Shown here in pieces: positions 1-6,372 of a stretch of DNA of 64,000 nt. This stretch comes from an uncultured Muribaculaceae bacterium (GTDB lineage: Bacteria; Bacteroidota; Bacteroidia; Bacteroidales; Muribaculaceae), in NCBI GenBank assembly GCA_947176745.1, contig CAMWRV010000003.1, positions 1 to 64,000 on the forward strand. The letters run 5' to 3'. Every line of letters begins with the position of its first letter. The first letter of the stretch is position 1. The notes beneath the pieces are model-generated. The model saw only the letters and a program-made list of their open reading frames with translations, was not told where the DNA came from and did no database searches. The translations under genes and the position numbers were made by a program.

Positions 1-65
1 TAAATTTTCAGGTGTGTTGAATGACGTTTTTTGGAACATCAAACTGAACACCCTAATTTTTTAAT

Positions 66-97
66 AACTCCACCATTCGTAGGAACAGTGGAGTTTT
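66..97 (+). terminator. Hairpin upstream of the tRNA array
   Basis: An 8-bp perfect stem (66-73 with 88-95) is followed by two further T residues and lies 2 bases before tRNA-Ile. It could terminate an upstream phage transcript or act as a processing hairpin for the tRNA precursor. The T tract is short, so termination is uncertain. Positions 1-65 show nothing else I can support. Confidence 0.4.
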
Positions 98-98
98 C

Positions 99-172
99 CG
101 GAAGGTAGCTCAATTGGTTAGAGCATTACACTGATAATGTAAAGGTCGCTGGTTCGACTCCAGCCTTTCCGA
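99..172 (+). tRNA. tRNA-Ile(GAT), phage-encoded
   Basis: A full cloverleaf can be folded by eye: 7-bp acceptor (one G-U pair), D arm, anticodon stem TTACA/TGTAA with loop CTGATAA giving anticodon GAT, and T arm GCTGG/CCAGC with loop TTCGACT. The discriminator is A and CCA is not encoded. It is the first visible member of the array. Confidence 0.93.
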
Positions 173-199
173 CAAATGAGACGTCAAGAGAGACGCTCA

Positions 200-260
200 G
201 CCCATAGGCAACATCGGTCAATCGACTTGAATCGCTTTTCACACATCAAGTCCTATGGGC
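200..260 (+). other. Structured spacer hairpin in the tRNA array
   Basis: The tRNA-Ile to tRNA-Tyr spacer contains two nested stems: 200-208 pairs with 252-260 (9 bp) and 224-230 pairs with 246-252 (7 bp), sharing base 252. Their 3' arms are continuous. No tRNA fold or ORF fits. It may be a precursor-processing structure or a small RNA; no function can be assigned from sequence. Confidence 0.45.
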
Positions 261-264
261 ATTT

Positions 265-346
265 GGAAGCATAGCCAAGCGGCAACGGCGCCAGACTGTA
301 AATCTGGTCTCTTCGGAGTTCGGAGGTTCGAGTCCTTCTGCTTCCA
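265..346 (+). tRNA. tRNA-Tyr(GTA), phage-encoded
   Basis: Acceptor GGAAGCA pairs fully with TGCTTCC. The anticodon stem CCAGA/TCTGG carries loop CTGTAAA, giving GTA. The long variable arm and 82-nt length are those of a class II tRNA, as expected for Tyr. Discriminator A, no encoded CCA. Confidence 0.93.
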
Positions 347-399
347 CGATGTCAAAGTAACGAAGTTCGCAAAGGCGGCTTGTGAAAGTCGCTGAGCAT

Positions 400-471
400 G
401 TCCCTGTCGTCTAACGGTTAGGACGCGAGATTTTCATTCTCGAAATCCGGGTTCGATTCCCGGTGGGGGTA
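400..471 (+). tRNA. tRNA-Glu(TTC), phage-encoded
   Basis: The anticodon stem CGAGA/TCTCG with loop TTTTCAT gives anticodon TTC. The T arm CCGGG/CCCGG is perfect. The acceptor stem GTCCCTG/TGGGGGT contains several G-U pairs, so it is weaker than a typical host tRNA-Glu but still foldable. Confidence 0.9.
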
Positions 472-477
472 CTATTA

Positions 478-529
478 GGACTGGTAACTCAGGGGTAGAG
501 CGTCGGTAGTTCGATTCTATCCCAGTCCG
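478..529 (+). tRNA. tRNA-like gene lacking the anticodon arm
   Basis: This 52-nt segment has a perfect 7-bp acceptor stem (478-484 with 522-528), discriminator G529, a 3-bp D stem (488-490 with 498-500) and a normal T arm (505-509 with 517-521, loop TTCGATT). Only the bases GTC (502-504) lie between the D and T arms, so anticodon and variable arms are absent. It sits in register between tRNA-Glu and tRNA-Trp with 6- and 9-base spacers. It is either a tRNA pseudogene with an internal deletion or a non-decoding tRNA mimic. The lost identity cannot be read, though discriminator G would suit Asn. Confidence 0.75.
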
Positions 530-538
530 CAAATACAC

Positions 539-610
539 AAGTCGTTGGCTGAGAGGTCAGGCGATGGTCTCCAAAACCATTTTACGGAGGTTCGATTCCT
601 TCACGGCTTG
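539..610 (+). tRNA. tRNA-Trp(CCA), phage-encoded
   Basis: Acceptor AAGTCGT pairs with ACGGCTT (one G-U). The perfect anticodon stem ATGGT/ACCAT holds loop CTCCAAA, giving anticodon CCA. T loop is TTCGATT and the discriminator is G, as usual for bacterial tRNA-Trp. The D stem is weak (3 bp). Confidence 0.88.
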
Positions 611-616
611 CAATAT

Positions 617-689
617 ATGGGTGTAGCTCAGTTGGTAGAGTGCTACATTTGGGATGTAGATGTCGCAGGTTCGAGCCCTGTCACCCATA
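617..689 (+). tRNA. tRNA-Pro(TGG), phage-encoded
   Basis: Acceptor ATGGGTG pairs perfectly with CACCCAT. Anticodon stem CTACA/TGTAG with loop TTTGGGA gives anticodon TGG. D arm GCTC/GAGT and T arm GCAGG/CCTGT are canonical. It starts 6 bases after tRNA-Trp. Confidence 0.93.
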
Positions 690-695
690 CAACAT

Positions 696-770
696 AGCGC
701 ATTGGTCCAGTCAGGAGTGGACGTCGCCCTGTCACGGCGAAGATCACGGGTTCAAATCCCGTATGCGCTG
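696..770 (+). tRNA. tRNA-Asp(GTC), phage-encoded
   Basis: Acceptor AGCGCAT pairs with ATGCGCT. Anticodon stem TCGCC/GGCGA with loop CTGTCAC gives GTC, discriminator G as expected for Asp. Bases 771-773 read CCA, so this is the one member of the array that appears to encode its CCA end. Confidence 0.93.
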
Positions 771-794
771 CCAAACCAATAAAATCAAACAATT

Positions 795-992
795 ATGGCA
801 AATCTTCAAAAGACCTCATCAGGCGGCTTCCCGTTTCTTGCGATTCTCAGCTTGATCTTTATTACGCTCAAACTGTGCAGTGTCATTTCTTGGTCATGGT
901 GGTGGGTGCTTGTTCCAATCTGGGGTCCAGCCGCTATCGTGATAGCGATTATACTCTTCAGTCTCATTATCGGAGGTATTCTACACCGATAA
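795..992 (+). CDS. Small phage membrane protein (Tmem_FX-F-like)
   Basis: A 65-aa protein starting at ATG 795, between tRNA-Asp and tRNA-Gln. After a short polar N-terminus it has two hydrophobic segments (about residues 12-32 and 36-62) separated by a Trp-rich patch (SWSWWWVLVPIWGP). This pattern resembles the small transmembrane Fragile-X-F family seen in phages and bacteria. Insertion in the inner membrane is expected. Function is unknown; a holin-like or membrane-modifying role is possible but not shown. Confidence 0.65.
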   Translation: MANLQKTSSGGFPFLAILSLIFITLKLCSVISWSWWWVLVPIWGPAAIVIAIILFSLIIGGILHR

Positions 993-998
993 ATTTCT

Positions 999-1071
999 TG
1001 CCCTGTGGTGTCAATGGTCAGCACGTCAGATTTTGGCTCTGAAGGTTCCAGTTCGAGTCTGGATAGGGTGA
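999..1071 (+). tRNA. tRNA-Gln(TTG), phage-encoded
   Basis: Anticodon stem TCAGA/TCTGA with loop TTTTGGC gives anticodon TTG. T arm TCCAG/CTGGA with loop TTCGAGT. Acceptor TGCCCTG/TAGGGTG uses three G-U pairs. It differs in anticodon and sequence from the host-type tRNA-Gln(CTG) at 7912-7982. Confidence 0.88.
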
Positions 1072-1085
1072 CTAAATTTACCAAT

Positions 1086-1439
1086 ATGAAACGAAACCTC
1101 AACATCAAAACAAAACTTGCCACATGGTTATCGAAGTGCGCTCGACGTATCGACCCACAAGGCTATCAGCATTATTCGCTTCCAAATACGCCAGAGCCAA
1201 TTCTATTCTCATCACAGGTAAAATCTGTCGAGCGAATAATGGCCCAAATCTCATATTCGCGCACTTATTTGAATAAAGCGCCTGAGCAATTTGAGGAAAA
1301 CTATATATTGCCGGAAATTGCAGAGAAAATTGCCGATGAGTTACTGAAGTATGGGTTTGTTAAGGTTGAACCAATCGATACTCCATACGAGCGCAAATGG
1401 ATTGCCACACTATATGTAGTGAAATATGATGGAATTTGA
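1086..1439 (+). CDS. Hypothetical phage protein
   Basis: A 117-aa protein read from ATG 1086; the open frame extends upstream but would overlap tRNA-Gln, so the internal start is preferred. It begins with a basic stretch and has a mixed alpha/beta-looking C-terminal half. No family recognised. Its end overlaps the next gene by 14 bases, suggesting translational coupling in the phage operon. Confidence 0.6.
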   Translation: MKRNLNIKTKLATWLSKCARRIDPQGYQHYSLPNTPEPILFSSQVKSVERIMAQISYSRTYLNKAPEQFEENYILPEIAEKIADELLKYGFVKVEPIDTPYERKWIATLYVVKYDGI

Positions 1440-1755
1440 ATATCTGCTAAATCTTATACATCAAGATCCCCAGTTTCAATATCTCCAATTCTTGTATGGT
1501 AAGTTTATAAGTGCGTGGGGCAAACATTGTTATATTGTTACCACTGAACATCCGGATGGCACATTCGCATTTACAGTATCATCAGACATTGCAAATAAGC
1601 TCGCTGAATTAGAAAACATGGCTTATCAACGTATGGAAGTCATAGTACGGAGAGCGATTTCTTCAGGCTATCCAAAAGATTTAGGTGAACTATTCTTAAA
1701 TGCCAGTAAACCAAGACCTCGCAAGCGATTAACTGAAAATATCTACTTGATATAA
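1426..1755 (+). CDS. Hypothetical phage protein
   Basis: A 109-aa protein starting at one of two adjacent Met codons (1426 or 1429), overlapping the end of the preceding gene. The sequence has aromatic-rich N-terminal strands and a C-terminal helix followed by a basic tail (KPRPRKRL). No domain recognised. It lies about 50 bases before the Tad2-like gene in the same orientation. Confidence 0.6.
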   Translation: MMEFEYLLNLIHQDPQFQYLQFLYGKFISAWGKHCYIVTTEHPDGTFAFTVSSDIANKLAELENMAYQRMEVIVRRAISSGYPKDLGELFLNASKPRPRKRLTENIYLI

Positions 1756-1804
1756 ACAACTGATCTGACTATCTCATTTAACAAAATTTCAGCATGAATC
1801 GTTC

Positions 1805-2563
1805 ATGAACACAAAACTAAAACACTATGTCGGCACCAAGCATATCTTGGCAATGCCGATGACCAAGGGCGAAGCCTATCAGAAAGGTATTTGTCGCTTT
1901 CAGTTTAACGACGATCAAGAACGAGAAGCCTTCGTTCAGAGTGACGATTACAAAACACCCGGTTATAAAGTCGTTTATCAGGATGGTTACGAATCGTGGT
2001 CTCCAGCAGACGTGTTTGAAGCGGCTTATAAAGTCGCTGAAACCGCACTCGATAGAGTAAATATTGAGGATGAAGAGTTGCGAGACAGAACCGACAAACT
2101 CGGACAATTTATTTTCAATAAGAACGACGGGGCCGACTATCAGTCTCTCCCACTCGGAACACGAGCAATGCTCTTAGCTCAATTCCATGCAATGTGCTCA
2201 TACTCTGTACTCCTGTCTCTCCGTCAGAGCTGCATGGAAGGTGGCGTGGATTGCCATCCTTGTGGCCTGAGTTTTGAACAGATCCTTCCACTTCTCAAAG
2301 AGGGCTTTGCTGTTCGCCGGGCAGGTTGGAACGGCAAGGACCTGATGGTTTTCAAGCAGGTTCCAGCCCGTATTTCTGCTGAAGTGATTCCCAATATGCA
2401 GTCACTTCCCAATGAGGCCAAACGTCTGGTTCTCGCTCATGGTGATCACATCGACTATGTTTCTCAGTGCCTCATCTTCAATCCGGCATTTGGAGAAGCA
2501 AATTCATGGGCTCCGTCTATCTCAGATATTTTTGCAAATGACTGGGAGCTCGTATTGGAATAA
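1805..2563 (+). CDS. Phage protein with C-terminal Tad2-like (DUF2829) domain
   Basis: A 252-aa protein with three apparent parts. Residues 7-75 form an N-terminal module common in gut-phage proteins (YVGTK, PMTKGEA, GYESWSPADVFEAAY). Residues 85-142 look like an alpha-helical hairpin (RTDKLGQFIF then LLAQFHAMCSYSVLLSLR). Residues 155-252 match the DUF2829/Thoeris anti-defence 2 pattern: SFEQILPLLKEGFAVRRAGW, NGKDLMVFKQVP, HIDY, SWAPSISDIFANDWELV. Stand-alone Tad2 proteins sponge the cyclic-nucleotide signal of Thoeris immunity; that this fused copy does so is inferred. A CxxC pair (150-153) lies just before the domain. Confidence 0.75.
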   Translation: MNTKLKHYVGTKHILAMPMTKGEAYQKGICRFQFNDDQEREAFVQSDDYKTPGYKVVYQDGYESWSPADVFEAAYKVAETALDRVNIEDEELRDRTDKLGQFIFNKNDGADYQSLPLGTRAMLLAQFHAMCSYSVLLSLRQSCMEGGVDCHPCGLSFEQILPLLKEGFAVRRAGWNGKDLMVFKQVPARISAEVIPNMQSLPNEAKRLVLAHGDHIDYVSQCLIFNPAFGEANSWAPSISDIFANDWELVLE

Positions 2564-2589
2564 TCATTAAATTACTGCCATATTATCAG

Positions 2590-2625
2590 AAAAGGCCACA
2601 TGGATTCGTCTGTGTGGCCTTTTTA
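2590..2625 (+). terminator. Intrinsic terminator after the Tad2-like gene
   Basis: An 11-bp stem (2590-2600 with 2613-2623) ends in a T-rich tail (CCTTTTTATTATT). It separates the early-looking tRNA/anti-defence block from the terminase gene. Confidence 0.8.
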
Positions 2626-2683
2626 TTATTCTTTTCCACCTTTGGCTGCTCCCTTTACCTATTCTTCATAAACAGAAGATATT

Positions 2684-5293
2684 ATGGTAAAAGGATTAAA
2701 AGCGCCGACTGGCTTAACCATAGATTTTAAGCCATCCCCCAGACAATATGAAATGTGGAAACTGCTTCAACCAAATTGTTGCCCTCATTGTGGCGGTGAA
2801 ATTGAAGTAGTACAATCAGGACTTGATGAAAGAGGTAAACCAAAATATGCACCTCAGTGTAAAAAATGTAATACTCGTCACCTTCCCAGATTTATTTTGG
2901 GCGGTGGTGCTGCCGGTGGTGGCAAGGCTATATCATTAGACGATAATGTCTTAACGCCTATGGGTTTTAAGAAAATGCGCGACATTCAATTGAATGATGT
3001 TGTATCAACTCCTGATGGCGGTTTAGCACATGTTATAGCAATTCATCCTCAGGGTAAAATTCAATTATGGGAACTCACAACAAACGATGGAATATCAGTT
3101 AAATGCTGTGATGACCATATTTGGAAAGTCAATGTTCACGACAAATCTGGTGCGCATGAAGTCATTACAGATACAAAGCATTTGAGGGCATGGTTGAGCG
3201 AAGGTAGAAAAATTAGCATATCTCTAACCAAACCAGTTTATACTTCCACTAATTATGGTTCTTTCATTCATCCATATATCATTGGCTTCTTAATAGGCGA
3301 TGGTGGCTTAACTGGGAATATGACATTTACCACAGCAGACACGGAGTTAGTTGATAAAATTAAAAGCCTTGTTCCTGATGGATGTACGGTTCATAAAGTA
3401 CCATCCAGTAAATATGGATATGTAATAAAAAATAAGTACACTGATGCTAAAGGTCATCCATATTCGCCTTTCAAAAATGAAATTATTCGTTTAGGACTAA
3501 ATTGTAGTAGCCACGACAAGCGCATCCCTAAGTTTATTTTATCAGGTGAATATAGTGTAAGGCTAAGCTGCGTACAAGGATTGATGGATTCTGATGGGTA
3601 TGTTGATAAGAGGGGGCATTGTAGTTTTTCGGTGTGTAACGAAGGCTTAGCAAGAGACTTCTTGTTTTTGGTTAGAAGTCTTGGAGCAAAAGCTACAATA
3701 AACAGTGGCGTCAAGTATTGCTATTATAAAGGTGAAAAGAAATCTGCAATTGCTTATACCGTGCGATTTAATTGCGAACATAAAGCGGACTTTGTAACCT
3801 TGCATCGCAGAAAGGAAAGAATACCTGAAAAGGTAAAAGTTGCTCCAAGGTTGATAACACATATCAAGGATGCTGGTATTCAAGAGGCTCAATGTATATC
3901 TATTGACACTGACGATGGTTTGTTTATTACAAATGATTATCTACCTACACACAACTCGTATGTAGGTAGTTGCTGGATTATAATGAGCTGTATCAGGTTC
4001 CCCGGCAATCGAGCAGTTGTGGCCCGTAAAACATTGAAGGCACTGAAGGGCTCTACATTTAATACAATCAAGTTCGTTCTCAGGCAATGGGGTCTTGAAC
4101 AGGACGTTCACTACAAGATCAACAATATAGAAGGTCTTGTTACTTTCTGGAATGAGAGTACGATTTCTCTGATTGAGTTGGAAGACCTGCCTTCTGATCC
4201 TGAATTTGAGCGTCTTGGTTCTAACGAATGGTCTTGTGGGTTCATCGACGAGTGCTCTCAGGTTTCAGAAAAGGCTGTCGAAATCTTATATAGTCGCCTT
4301 CGTTGGTTGGTTCCGGAATATTGGGGTTATCCTCGATTGCTGATGACAACCAACCCATCAATGAATTGGGTCCGGTCAAGATTTGTGCAAGATAATGACG
4401 GCAACCCAGTTGTTCTGGCTCCACAAGATGAATTTGTTCGCTTTTCAGTCTTTGATAATCCATGTACGTCATTTGTGGCCACATATCGTGATGCTCTTGA
4501 CAAGCTTTCAGACCCGGCAGCTCGTCATCGCCTTCTATATGGTGTTTGGGACTGGGTAGGTGAGAATGAGGCAGCCGCTTATTGGAATTTCGAAGGTAGC
4601 ACTCATCTGGTAGATAATCTTCGAGAGAAGGTTTATGATCCGCTGAAGCCCCTGATAATCTCATGGGACTTTAACGTAGCTCCGTTCATGTCAACATTGG
4701 CCCTCCAGGTGGATTATGACAATAAAAAGCTATATGTGTTGGAAGAGGTTATCGGACGCCCGGAGGATAAGGAGAATAACACGCCCAAGCTCGCCGACAA
4801 AATCTCCAACAAATACTTAACCGAAAGCCACATGGGTGGCCTATTAGTAACAGGAGACCCAGCTGGTCTGGCCCGGTCAACACAGACTGAGGATGGCGTA
4901 AACAACTATACTATTATTCTCAATCACTTGCACCCATCTCTCAGAGCGCAAAAGAAACTGTTGACCAAGCAGCCCCCTCAGGTTACACGTCTGGAATTTA
5001 TCAACAATCTGTTCAACGGATATGATGGTTGGGAGATTCTGATAGATATGAGATGCCGACGATTAACTGAAGACCTCATATATCAAAAGAAGAATGAGGA
5101 TGGTACCAAGAATAAGGCAAAGATTACCGATCCGAAACTTGGTATGAAATATGAGAAATACGGCCACATGTCCGATGCACTGGATTACGCAATATGCTTG
5201 TTGTTATCAAATCCGTGGAAGAAATTTCAGCATATAGGCAGTAGTGGTATAGCAACTGTTAACACGCCAATATACGGCCATTTTGACTATTGA
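2684..5293 (+). CDS. Terminase large subunit interrupted by an intein
   Basis: 869-aa precursor; removal of residues 82-424 leaves a 526-aa TerL, a normal length. The N-terminus has a zinc-ribbon-like pair CPHC (33-36) and CKKC (59-62), unusual for TerL. Walker A reads GGGAAGGGK then S after splicing, with the intein exactly between K81 and S425. Walker B is GFIDEC in the C-extein. The RNase H-like nuclease acids are in SWDFN, TGDPAG and DALDYA (about D831). The protein drives ATP-dependent DNA packaging and cuts concatemers. It ends 1 base before the adaptor gene. The ATPase cannot work until the intein splices. Confidence 0.93.
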   Translation: MVKGLKAPTGLTIDFKPSPRQYEMWKLLQPNCCPHCGGEIEVVQSGLDERGKPKYAPQCKKCNTRHLPRFILGGGAAGGGKAISLDDNVLTPMGFKKMRDIQLNDVVSTPDGGLAHVIAIHPQGKIQLWELTTNDGISVKCCDDHIWKVNVHDKSGAHEVITDTKHLRAWLSEGRKISISLTKPVYTSTNYGSFIHPYIIGFLIGDGGLTGNMTFTTADTELVDKIKSLVPDGCTVHKVPSSKYGYVIKNKYTDAKGHPYSPFKNEIIRLGLNCSSHDKRIPKFILSGEYSVRLSCVQGLMDSDGYVDKRGHCSFSVCNEGLARDFLFLVRSLGAKATINSGVKYCYYKGEKKSAIAYTVRFNCEHKADFVTLHRRKERIPEKVKVAPRLITHIKDAGIQEAQCISIDTDDGLFITNDYLPTHNSYVGSCWIIMSCIRFPGNRAVVARKTLKALKGSTFNTIKFVLRQWGLEQDVHYKINNIEGLVTFWNESTISLIELEDLPSDPEFERLGSNEWSCGFIDECSQVSEKAVEILYSRLRWLVPEYWGYPRLLMTTNPSMNWVRSRFVQDNDGNPVVLAPQDEFVRFSVFDNPCTSFVATYRDALDKLSDPAARHRLLYGVWDWVGENEAAAYWNFEGSTHLVDNLREKVYDPLKPLIISWDFNVAPFMSTLALQVDYDNKKLYVLEEVIGRPEDKENNTPKLADKISNKYLTESHMGGLLVTGDPAGLARSTQTEDGVNNYTIILNHLHPSLRAQKKLLTKQPPQVTRLEFINNLFNGYDGWEILIDMRCRRLTEDLIYQKKNEDGTKNKAKITDPKLGMKYEKYGHMSDALDYAICLLLSNPWKKFQHIGSSGIATVNTPIYGHFDY
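2927..3955 (+). other. Class 3 intein with LAGLIDADG homing endonuclease
   Basis: A 343-aa in-frame insertion (precursor residues 82-424). It begins with Ala, not Cys or Ser, and ends PTHN followed by Ser. The class 3 WCT signature is present: Trp147 in DHIWKV (block B), Cys404 in QCISID (block F) and Thr422 in PTHN (block G). In class 3 inteins the block F Cys starts splicing. The middle carries two LAGLIDADG motifs, IIGFLIGDG (D206) and GLMDSDG (D304), so a DOD-type endonuclease looks intact. Its expected cleavage site is the intein-free Walker A coding sequence of related terminases. Confidence 0.88.
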
Positions 5294-5294
5294 T

Positions 5295-6314
5295 ATGAAA
5301 CGATTTCTGAATAATAACGATTATCTTGGTATCGTCACAGAAGAAGCTCTCGAACAGCTTATTCGTGGCAACGAGATTCGTTTAGCTCAGGCTGAAGAGG
5401 CTGCGATAGAATCGGTATTGGAATATTTGTCAGAAAACTATGAAGTTGAAGCCGCACTTAAAGTCGGATATGACTTGATTCCATATAATCCGCAAATAAC
5501 ATATCCAGCGGGAGCTCATTTCTATGTGGATGGAATAATATATAGATCTACGCGAGTTATCAATGGCAGAAAGGCCCCGGCCATTGGAATATACTGGAGG
5601 GAATATGAAGAATACATTCCCTCTGAAAACGAAATTCCATTCTACACTCAACGTGGAAGTTACATGCCCGGTGATATGGTAAAGTTCAATGGCCGTATCT
5701 ATCAGTGCATGAATTATAACGGAATGGATTATAACAGTATTCGTGTTCCAGGTGTAATTTCATGGGGTGAGGTTGACACATCTGAGTGGATTGTCAACCA
5801 AACCTATCAGCCATGGGATGTAGTGCGCTTTAATGGCCGTTTTTACGCCCTTCTGAGTGCCGAAAACATCGACTGGAATACAAACCCTCATGAAAGTGAT
5901 AATTGGGGCTTGATTGGCTCGTATGACCCCGAATTGAACAACTACGAATACTCATCTAATGAGTATGTAGAATATGGAGGCGCGGTCTTCTATCCTTATA
6001 CTAATCCCAACTCGGATGAGCTTAAAGTTGGATATAATATAATAGAAGACGACCCACGCCATCCAAATCTAAAGAAACATATTTTGAGGCTTGCAGTGTA
6101 TGAGCTTCACAAGTTGATTTCCCCGACAAACATCAGCTCAACCAGAATCACCGATTACGAAACATCGATTATGTGGCTTAGAGATGCTTCTCGGCTTAGA
6201 ATCAATCCTCAGATACCTCGTAAGCTGGACGATGAGAACAAGCCTGTGGCAGATTTTGCAACTGCCACATATATGAGAGATTACGATCCCTATAAGAATC
6301 CATGGCAAATATAA
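5295..6314 (+). CDS. Head-tail adaptor-like protein with inserted CBM-like repeats
   Basis: 339 aa from ATG 5295, 1 base after the terminase stop; a TTG 12 bases upstream is less likely. Residues 1-50 (helical, VTEEALEQLI) and 258-310 (LAVYELHKLISP, YETSIMWLRDASRLRINPQIP) resemble the two halves of a gp36/DUF1320-type head-tail connector. Between them lie four copies of a short Trp/Tyr-rich motif at about 70-84, 123-138, 171-186 and 220-234 (for example PGDMVKFNGRIYQC and PWDVVRFNGRFYAL), the pattern of chitin-binding type 3 modules. It probably sits at the neck and may decorate the virion. The domain call is from pattern recognition only. Confidence 0.6.
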   Translation: MKRFLNNNDYLGIVTEEALEQLIRGNEIRLAQAEEAAIESVLEYLSENYEVEAALKVGYDLIPYNPQITYPAGAHFYVDGIIYRSTRVINGRKAPAIGIYWREYEEYIPSENEIPFYTQRGSYMPGDMVKFNGRIYQCMNYNGMDYNSIRVPGVISWGEVDTSEWIVNQTYQPWDVVRFNGRFYALLSAENIDWNTNPHESDNWGLIGSYDPELNNYEYSSNEYVEYGGAVFYPYTNPNSDELKVGYNIIEDDPRHPNLKKHILRLAVYELHKLISPTNISSTRITDYETSIMWLRDASRLRINPQIPRKLDDENKPVADFATATYMRDYDPYKNPWQI

Positions 6315-6336
6315 TTGCCATCACAGGAAAAATGTT

Positions 6337-6370
6337 AAAACCCACCCGGACAAATGAAGGGTGGGTTTTT
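6337..6370. terminator. Bidirectional terminator between adaptor and integrase
   Basis: A 9-bp stem (6339-6347 with 6359-6367) has T tracts on both sides, suiting the convergent adaptor (plus) and integrase (minus) genes. Confidence 0.85.
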
Positions 6371-6372
6371 CA

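Noticed and set aside
1794-1808. Four-codon leader (ATG AAT CGT TCA TGA) overlapping the Tad2-like start
   Set aside because: Too short to distinguish from chance in an AT-rich leader.
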